This document shows, piece by piece, positions 57,849 to 64,000 of a DNA stretch of 64,000 nucleotides. The notes under the pieces were generated by a model that was not told the origin of the DNA, made no database searches, and saw only the letters and a program-made list of their open reading frames with translations. Within the stretch, counting starts at the first letter, position 1; each line of letters opens with the position of its first letter. The stretch is from Gambelia wislizenii (lineage: Eukaryota; Chordata; Lepidosauria; Squamata; Crotaphytidae). Both the position numbers and the translations under genes were made by a program. Location: positions 76,642,001-76,706,000 of the forward strand of contig JAUMIR010000003.1 of NCBI GenBank assembly GCA_030847615.1, written 5' to 3'.

Positions 57849-58930
57849 AGATGAGCAAGCTTTCTTACAGGTGGAGGGATTGTCATGTCTAACAAAGAGA
57901 GAAAGGACAAGGACACAGTGTAAAAGAGAACCACAGAGAAATTTATTTACTGCAATGTAAATAAAGAGAACAACTCTCTCAAAAGCAGCAGCATCCCTAG
58001 ACCTGTTATCAAGTCTGTAATGGGAGATGAAAGTCAAAGGAGTAGACCAAGTAGCTGCCTTGCAGACTTCCCCCAAGGGAACACCGGGGAGAAAAGCAGC
58101 AGATGCAGCTACCACCCTCGTTGAATGTGCTCGAATTCGAGAGGAAAGCAGCTTTTGAGCCTGTTCATAGGCCAGAGAGATAGCAGAGACAACCCACTTG
58201 GATAGGCGCTGCGGGGAAACTGGAGCACCATAGTTGAATAGCAGAAGAGCCAACAAAAAGAGAATTCAACTTGCGCAGAGGAGCAGTCTGCTGAACATAA
58301 AACACAAGAACCCGACAAACATCTCAGGCGTGGAGCGCACGCTCGAATTCATCAGACGGAGTCTGCATCAACACAGGTAACACTATGGATTGGTTGAGGT
58401 GGAAATTTGAGATGACCTTCGGTAAGAATGACATGTCCGGTCTAAGCACCACCTTATGTTTGTAGAAGACCAAGTAAGGTGGGTCAGAATGCAGGGCGCA
58501 CAGTTCTCTGGCACGTCTTGCAGATGTCACTGCCACAAGAAAGGCCATCTTCCATGACAAGAGATGGAGATCTTTCGTGGCCATGGGTTCAAACAGATGC
58601 TTGGAAAGCTGCAAGAGAATGAGTTCCAGGCTCCAGACAGGTGTGGGTTCCACCATAGGTGGGTGAAGGTTAACGTAACCTTTCAAAAACTTTTTAACAT
58701 CAGGGTCCCAAAAGGGGGAGGGTTGACACAAACCTTGGAGTTCAGTGGAAATTGCAGCAAGGTAGCATTTGAGAAAAAAGAATGATAGCCCTGAAGCCGA
58801 GAGGTGAAGCAGGAATTGAAGAATGTTCAACACAGCAGAATCTGCCAGAGAGAGACACCGATCCGACAGGTAAGTAATGAACTTCCTTCACTTATAAAAA
58901 TAGGAGTGGCGGCTGGAAGGACGAAGGGAG
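57792..58930 (-). pseudogene. DIRS tyrosine recombinase, catalytic residues kept, frame broken
   Basis: N-terminal core-binding part: KFITYLSDRCLSLADSAVLN and FLKCYLAAISTELQGL. The catalytic domain shows VAVTSARRARELCALHS (first catalytic Arg), then after lesions RIRAHSTRVVAASAAFLPGV (HxxR), EVCKAATWS (Trp at the usual His/Trp position) and FISHYRLD (nucleophilic Tyr). Thus R, H-R, W and Y are all recognisable. Lesions: TGG-to-TGA type stops near 58895 and 58325 and a frameshift between 58324 and 58256. The reading frame ends inside the ICR. In DIRS this enzyme integrates the circular DNA. Confidence 0.88.
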
Positions 58931-59295
58931 GTGTCCTCCACCGCCCAAATGTCTCAAGACAGATAGTTCGGAGAAATGTTCAAATCCAGCCCTGAATGCG
59001 AAGGAAGGTTCAAGGTAAGATCCTCCAAGCCGTCAGCCATAGGGTGGTCAGATCCAGGTGTTGAACTCTGCCATCTTGAACCATCAAAAGGTGAGATCAC
59101 AGAGGAAGATACAGGAACATGTGGGCTGCAAGTCGGAGCAGCGGGCTGAATCACGGCTGATGGGGCCACTACAGGGTGATGAGGATCACGTCCGACCTGT
59201 TGTGGAGCAACTTGGAGATCACCCGTGTGAGCAGCAGAAACAGAGGAAACAGGTAAAGCAGGGGACTGCTCCACTGGAAGAGAAACGTGTCCCCT

Positions 59296-60840
59296 CTAGA
59301 ACCCTGCACACTGGAGTTCGCACAGTACTACCGGCATTGCTTCTTGGCTGTTGAGGCAAAGAGGTCGAGTCCCCCAATGGTGGAAGAGAGAGAGGGCCAC
59401 TGAACGGTGGAGCTGCCATACATGGATAGTGGAACTGGACCAGCTCAGTCCGTTTGCAAGAATGTTGTCCTCCCCAGGGAGGTGGATGGATTGGAGAAAG
59501 ATGCTAATTGTTATGCACCAGTTCCAGATCTCCAGAGTGGTCGAAAGAAGAGTGCAGGATCTTGTCCCTCCCTGCTTGTTGATATAACACATTACAGACG
59601 TGTTGTCTGTAACAAGGAGGACAGTCTTGCTGGTCACCAGGGATTCGAACGTCCTCAGTGCCTTCTGCACAGCCAACAGCTCCAAGATGTTGATATGTAG
59701 TTGGCATTCCTTTGCTGACCAGGTGCTGTTGACAGAGAACTGGCCAAAATGATCCCCCCGCCCTTGTAGGGTGGCATCTGTTGTGAGGGTGACTTAAGGT
59801 TGCAGGGGTTTGAAAGGAAGGCCCGCAATTACATTCGCCAGATCCAGCCACCAGTCTAGGGAGCACTGAACCAAACTCAGCATGGTCAGGAGCTTTCACA
59901 GGGAGTCCCGCAGGGCATCGAAGATGGAGAGGAGCGATGACTGCAGGGGATGGAAATGAAGCCTTGCAAAGGGGGTCACAGCCATGCTTGATGCCATGTG
60001 CCCCAACAGCACTTGGGATGGGCCTGGCAGGCAAGCGATGGGACCTGCGGCACAGGTGGATGAGAGCTGTCAGGGTGTAGAATCTGGATTCCGAGAGGTA
60101 GGTGGCTGCAGTGATGGCATCCAAGGACACCCTGATGAATTGGACAGTCTGACATGGATCGAGATGCAACTTCTCCGTGTTGATCACCAGACCGAGGTAG
60201 TCAAGGAGCTGCAGGGTCACACCAATGTCCCAGAGGAGCTGGCAACTAGGAGCCAGTCACTGAGCATGGAAAGACTATGACTCCTTGCTGGCAAAGCCAG
60301 GCTGCCACCACTGCCATGCATTTGGTGAACACCTGGGCACAGTAGCCAGGCCAAAGGGTAGAACGGAAAACTGGAAGGCATCATCACTGATCTAAAAGGT
60401 AAGGAACCATCTGTGGGACGGGTGAATCCTGACATGGAAGTACATTCTTCAGATTGGAGGTAGCAAACCAGTTCCCCCGTTGGAGAAGGGGCAGGATCAA
60501 CAACAAGGTGACTATGCGGAAGCACTTCAGGAGGATGTACGAATTCACCCCTTGGAGGTCGGGGATGGGCTGAAGCCCCCTGTCTTTCTAGGTCACAAGG
60601 AAGTACCTTGAGAAGAAGCAGAGATGATGAAGCTGGGGGTCGGCATAGGTTCAATGGTGCCCTTCAGCAGCAAGGTCTACACCTCCTCAAGGAGAACTGG
60701 AGAAGGGGATGTTACATGAATTCGAACTGTCAGAGGCAAATCCTCGAATTCTATGGAGTACCCCTCCCGGATTATCCGTAGCACCCAGCGGTCTGTTGTG
60801 ATGGTCGACCAGGCTTCGTAGAACAGTGCCAGGTGATCTG
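59296..60840 (-). pseudogene. DIRS reverse transcriptase-RNase H, degenerate
   Basis: RT remains in mixed frames: LQPIPDLQGVNSYIL (near 60570), LLLILPLLQRGNWFATSNLK, VFTKCMAVVAAWLCQQGVIV, and the position where the YIDD box is expected reads FPMLSDWLLVAS near 60260, so the catalytic Asp pair is lost. LGLVINTEKLHLDPCQTVQF continues at about 60190. The RNase H segment 59685-59296 is open: MELLAVQKALRTFESL, LLVTDNTSVMCYINKQGG and HLPGEDNILANGLS carry the Glu, Asp and Asp of the active site. Frameshifts near 60230 and 59700. Polymerase function is lost. Confidence 0.87.
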
Positions 60841-60844
60841 CAAA

Positions 60845-63180
60845 CTATAGCCCATCATGAGAGATGGGAAGACAGGAGAAGTCAAAGGTGTCACTTGGAC
60901 TGATACTTGGTCTGTGGCTTGAACTGCTGATGGAAATGGGATGCGGAAGGTTGGCGCTTACCCAAGGACACGAAGGACTGTGAAGGATAACGCAACCTTC
61001 GGGAGGAGATTGGGCTAAATCTGTGCCTACGCAAGAAGGGGGTCCCCTGCCAGCCGGTGCGACTCCTGGGAGTGTAGGAGGACAGAGATGGCATGCCATA
61101 CTTCCTGGCCATGGTCCACATCTTCTGTGTGAACTCCAACTTTTCATCCGTCGACTGGTGGAACAAACCTGAGTGGTCGAAGGGCATATCCTCTATTGTG
61201 GCCTGGGCCTGAGGAGACAGGCCATACGATTGGAGCCACACGTGCCAATGGAGAGCAATGGATCCCGCAAAGGATTTAGCAGAACAATAAGCCACATGGC
61301 AGGAACAGCTGATCTGCTGTCCAGCTAGAGACTGTGCTTTAGTCTGGATGGCATGGGCCATTCTCTTCTCATCAGGAAGACTTTCCAGGAAAGGCGATAT
61401 GTGATCCCATAACACCTGCTGATACGCCCCCATGCACGCTCGAGTATGGTAGCTTGAGATGCGAAACGTGAGGGCAGCTGGGTACAACCTTTTTGCCATC
61501 ACCTCCAACTTCCAACCTTCATTATCAGTCAGGATGACCTGGAAACACTAATGGGTTCTGAATTGAGAGGCTTCAACAATCACCGAATTAGGCTTAGAGT
61601 GTTCAAGGAGCCAATTAATCTCATCACTAAACACCCTGTATAGGCAATCAACCCATCTTGAAGTGGAGGGGAGTGAGGAAGGAGTCTCCCACGAGCCCCT
61701 GGACAATTTCAAAAGCAAAGGCAAGATGAGTAGAGTTGCCACAGTGGGGCTTTCAACTTGATCCTGTTGTAGATAGGATCCACAGGATCGGATTCTTTCT
61801 GGGCAGTCTTAAGATCCAGGGCACTGGAAAGCTGAATCATTTGTCAGAGAAAGCCCACACATCATGCATTGGAGAGAATGAATCATCATCCACCAGGCAA
61901 GACAGTGGGGATGGGTAGTGAGGCAAGTTAGATGAACAAGATCCCTCAGTTGGAGACGGCGAAGGGGATCTACTCGGTTCCCATCGGTCCAGACAAAGAG
62001 AATGCAAACAAGGAGGGACCGGAGGAGGGCAGTCCAGAAGAGGACCCAAGGGCTCAGGCGTAGGGCACCGAGGCATGACTTGAATCATAGCATCCTTTAA
62101 AACAGGCCATGTTGGCTCAAGAGGATGGATCTGAATTGGATTGGGCGGAAGGATGAAGGACCTGGCCAGCAAGTGGGTAGCTCCAGGGCAGAGATCAAGG
62201 CGATCTGAGTGTGTTGGGACATCATAGATGGTATCTTCCTCCACAAAATAGTGGTCCCTCGTTTTATCAAACCAGAGACCCCCATGGAAGGGGCGTTACA
62301 AGGGAGGGGATTGATCACCCCTGGTTCATTCCAGGCTGCACTGTGTGCTCCAAGTAAACCTTCGTGCTCCAATCGGGAAGGAGGATGCACCGGATTCCAT
62401 GGGGACGGAAACCTGGACCTCGACCTGTGCGTAGACAATGATCTAGACTGAGAAAATGGGTAACCCACTATGTCTCAGCAGGGAGGGATGGTGACCCCAA
62501 CCTCATGGAATCCAAGGATCTCTTCATGAGAAACCACTAGGGCAGCTGAATGCTGAACTGGAGAGGGGTCTCAGGCTGGTGAGGATTTTACTATCTCGCC
62601 CTCGGAGATCGCCCACATTGATTATCTTGACCAAGCTGGTGGAAGAAGGATCCCAAGCAGGGCTCGGGACACGGACCACCAAAGCCACAGATAGTGCAGC
62701 AGAATGGTGGGAGGAACCACATTCAGAAGAGTGTTTCGTGTGCTGCTGCTTCTTTTTCCTCTTCTTCCCACCTGGCTTCGAGGGGGCAGTCTGCGGCCGA
62801 GGCTGAGCAGAAGAGACCCCGGGGTTCGAGGGGTCGAGTTCAGTAGTTGACCCCAAGCAACAGCATTTGTCAGGGTTCGAGAAGCTGGCATGGGCCCTTT
62901 TGTTGGTTGGAGAATGACTATGTGTCGACTCGCCCGAATCCTTCAGTGGCACAGAGACTGTTGCAGAAGGTGGCACAGATAACTTCAAGGCCTGTTCATA
63001 AAGAACAGCCTTCAGACGCGATAGCCAATTCTTACGGACCTGGGAAGTGAAGGCCTTGCAATGAAGGCAAGGCGAGACATTGTACGACTCACCCAGGCAT
63101 AGAAAGCACCCGGAATGGTTGTCGGAGCCCAGTAACTTGGCCCCACACTCCACACACTGCTTGAAGGTCAGAGAAGCCAT
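60845..63180 (-). pseudogene. DIRS gag-like protein, frameshifted
   Basis: Start at 63180: MASLTFKQCVECGAKLLGSD, then HSGCFLCLGESYNVSPCLHC, a Cys/His cluster also in copies A and C. The Lys-rich PGGKKRKKKQQHTKHSSECG lies near 62770. A middle acidic and proline-rich part with MEEDTIYDVPTHSDRLD is near 62240. The C-terminal block near 61508-60900 contains MAKRLYPAALTFRISSYHTR, ACMGAYQQVLWDHISPFLES and YCSAKSFAGSIALHWHVWLQ. The pieces lie in different frames, so several shifts occurred, including near 62500 and 61830. Copy A preserves the same order. Confidence 0.82.
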
Positions 63181-63541
63181 GACAAGCCACCCAACTAGAA
63201 CAAATCGTTAAGCCAAGAGCATAATCGTTAACAGACCAAGGTCATAGCTGGTAATCAAAAGAAGACAAGGCCAAGAGGGCAAACAAGCGAAATCCAAGAG
63301 CAGTCCGAGTCAAATGTAGGAGAAAATCAACCAAAAACAAAGTCAAAAACAGTCTGAGTCAATCACAACCAGAAAATCAGTCCAAAATCGAAGTCCAAAA
63401 ACAGTCCAAGTCAAAAAATGTTATCCAAAAACTGAGAAATGAGCTATCAACCACAGAAAGGTCCTAAGTGCTGCTAGTGCAGTGGATGAAAAGGAACTGA
63501 GGTAAATGAGAGGCACCGTTGGGATGGGCAGAGCAACCACC

Positions 63542-63637
63542 AAAAAGCATTATATAACTATTCTAGAAGGTTCCGAAGTGCACTCCGCAGGCACAGAATA
63601 ATAATGTTGTGTGAGTCACAGAGACCACAAAGAAGAA
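63542..63637. repeat. DIRS copy B right inverted terminal repeat
   Basis: AAAAAGCATTATATAACTAT ... TTCCGAAGTGCACTCC ... GTGAGTCACAGAGACCAC mirrors 57129-57217. The last bases AAAGAAGAA join to the SINE and microsatellite that follows. The same end is seen at 3860-3928 for copy A. Confidence 0.9.
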
Positions 63638-63640
63638 CCA

Positions 63641-63856
63641 TAAATAAATAAATAAATAAATAAATAAATCTCAGCCTTCCATCCTTTCGTAGGTCGGTAA
63701 AATGAGTACCTGGCTTGTGGGGGCAATTCGCTAACACACATGCTTAGCTTAATGCTTAATGCAGTATAAATGTGTAAATTGCTATTGCTTAAAACAGTTT
63801 GTAAGCGGCTCTGATAGCCTTGTGGCTGAAGAGCGGGGTATAAAAATAAATAAAAT
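63641..63856 (+). mobile_element. L2-tail SINE, 5'-truncated, bordered by (AAAT)n
   Basis: Preceded by an ATAA/AAAT tract (63641-63668). The SINE body begins at CTCAGCCTTCCATCCTTTCG and runs through AATTCGCTAACACACATG to the tail TTGTAAGCGGCTCTGATAGC and GCGGGGTATAAAAATAAATA. The tRNA head is missing. It lies immediately outside the DIRS end. Confidence 0.85.
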
Positions 63857-64000
63857 AAAACACTATATATCAATTATGGATGCATCCAAAAGCTAAATTA
63901 ATACACTATATATACAGTATATACACAAAAGTAATGAAAAAGGTGGGGGAGGAGCTTACCTTTAATGCCCTTTAAAGTTTTAATGAGATATGTGTGACAC

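Larger units (their letters stand above)
57091..63637 (-). mobile_element. DIRS-like tyrosine-recombinase retrotransposon, copy B, nearly complete
   Basis: Minus-strand order: right terminal repeat, gag-like (63180-60845), RT-RNase H (60840-59296), tyrosine recombinase (58930-57792), internal complementary region (57750-57848), left terminal repeat (57091-57217). The terminal repeats are inverted, and the internal region equals the two outer ends joined, the signature of DIRS1-type elements that integrate via a circular intermediate. No TSD is visible, as expected. A 400-bp solo LTR inserted later at 57261. All three coding regions carry lesions. Confidence 0.92.

Noticed and set aside
1..64000. 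CRISPR array, operon or phage-type system
   Set aside because: No spaced direct repeats of that kind; gene-poor, retroelement-rich vertebrate DNA. All recombinase and RT signals belong to eukaryotic retroelements.

Overview
The window reads as non-coding vertebrate nuclear DNA, most likely from a squamate reptile (lizard). I see no intact host gene, no recognisable exon chain, and no free-standing tRNA or rRNA gene. The assignment rests on the repeats: SINEs with tRNA or 5S rRNA heads and a BovB-like 3' tail (the Sauria SINE type), BovB/RTE fragments, L2, CR1, L1, Penelope-like and DIRS-like retroelements, plus hAT, Tigger-like and Tc1-like DNA transposon remnants. This mixture is typical of lizard genomes. 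The species cannot be read from the sequence.

Layout. 1-3928: DIRS-like element (minus, cut by the window edge) carrying a LINE fragment and a palindromic hAT MITE. 3929-18468: mostly unique AT-rich DNA with small MITEs and SINEs. 18469-21400: degenerate L2 LINE. 22090-25370: MITE, BovB fragment, possible LTR end, L1, SINE tails. 25661-28382: unique DNA with a stretch that resembles a conserved non-coding element. 28397-30620: the best preserved L2, with one in-frame stop in a 1338-bp RT reading frame. 31444-35316: CR1 tail and several SINEs. 35494-36813: unidentified insertion with 12-bp flanking repeats and a GC-rich 47-bp tandem array. 38645-40075: 328-bp foldback element, solo LTR, MITE, 5S-derived SINE. 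43232-46530: L1, then CR1 containing a miniature LINE derivative. 47575-53170: Penelope-like element, then an L2 split by a near full-length 3.9-kb LINE. 55478-63637: 5' end of another DIRS copy, a BovB fragment, then a nearly complete DIRS element (gag-like, RT-RNase H, tyrosine recombinase, inverted ends and internal complementary region) carrying a 400-bp solo LTR.

How the parts relate. Many insertions still have target-site duplications, so nesting order can be read: one LINE family landed separately in a DIRS, a CR1 and an L2 copy. The SINEs share 3' tails with the LINEs that probably move them: an L2-type tail on one family and a BovB-type tail on another. All autonomous elements seen have disabling lesions. 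I found no convincing new biological system. The best candidates for a second look are the unidentified 1.3-kb insertion, the mini-LINE made of the two ends of its parent, the CpG-decayed foldback, and the readable DIRS end structure.
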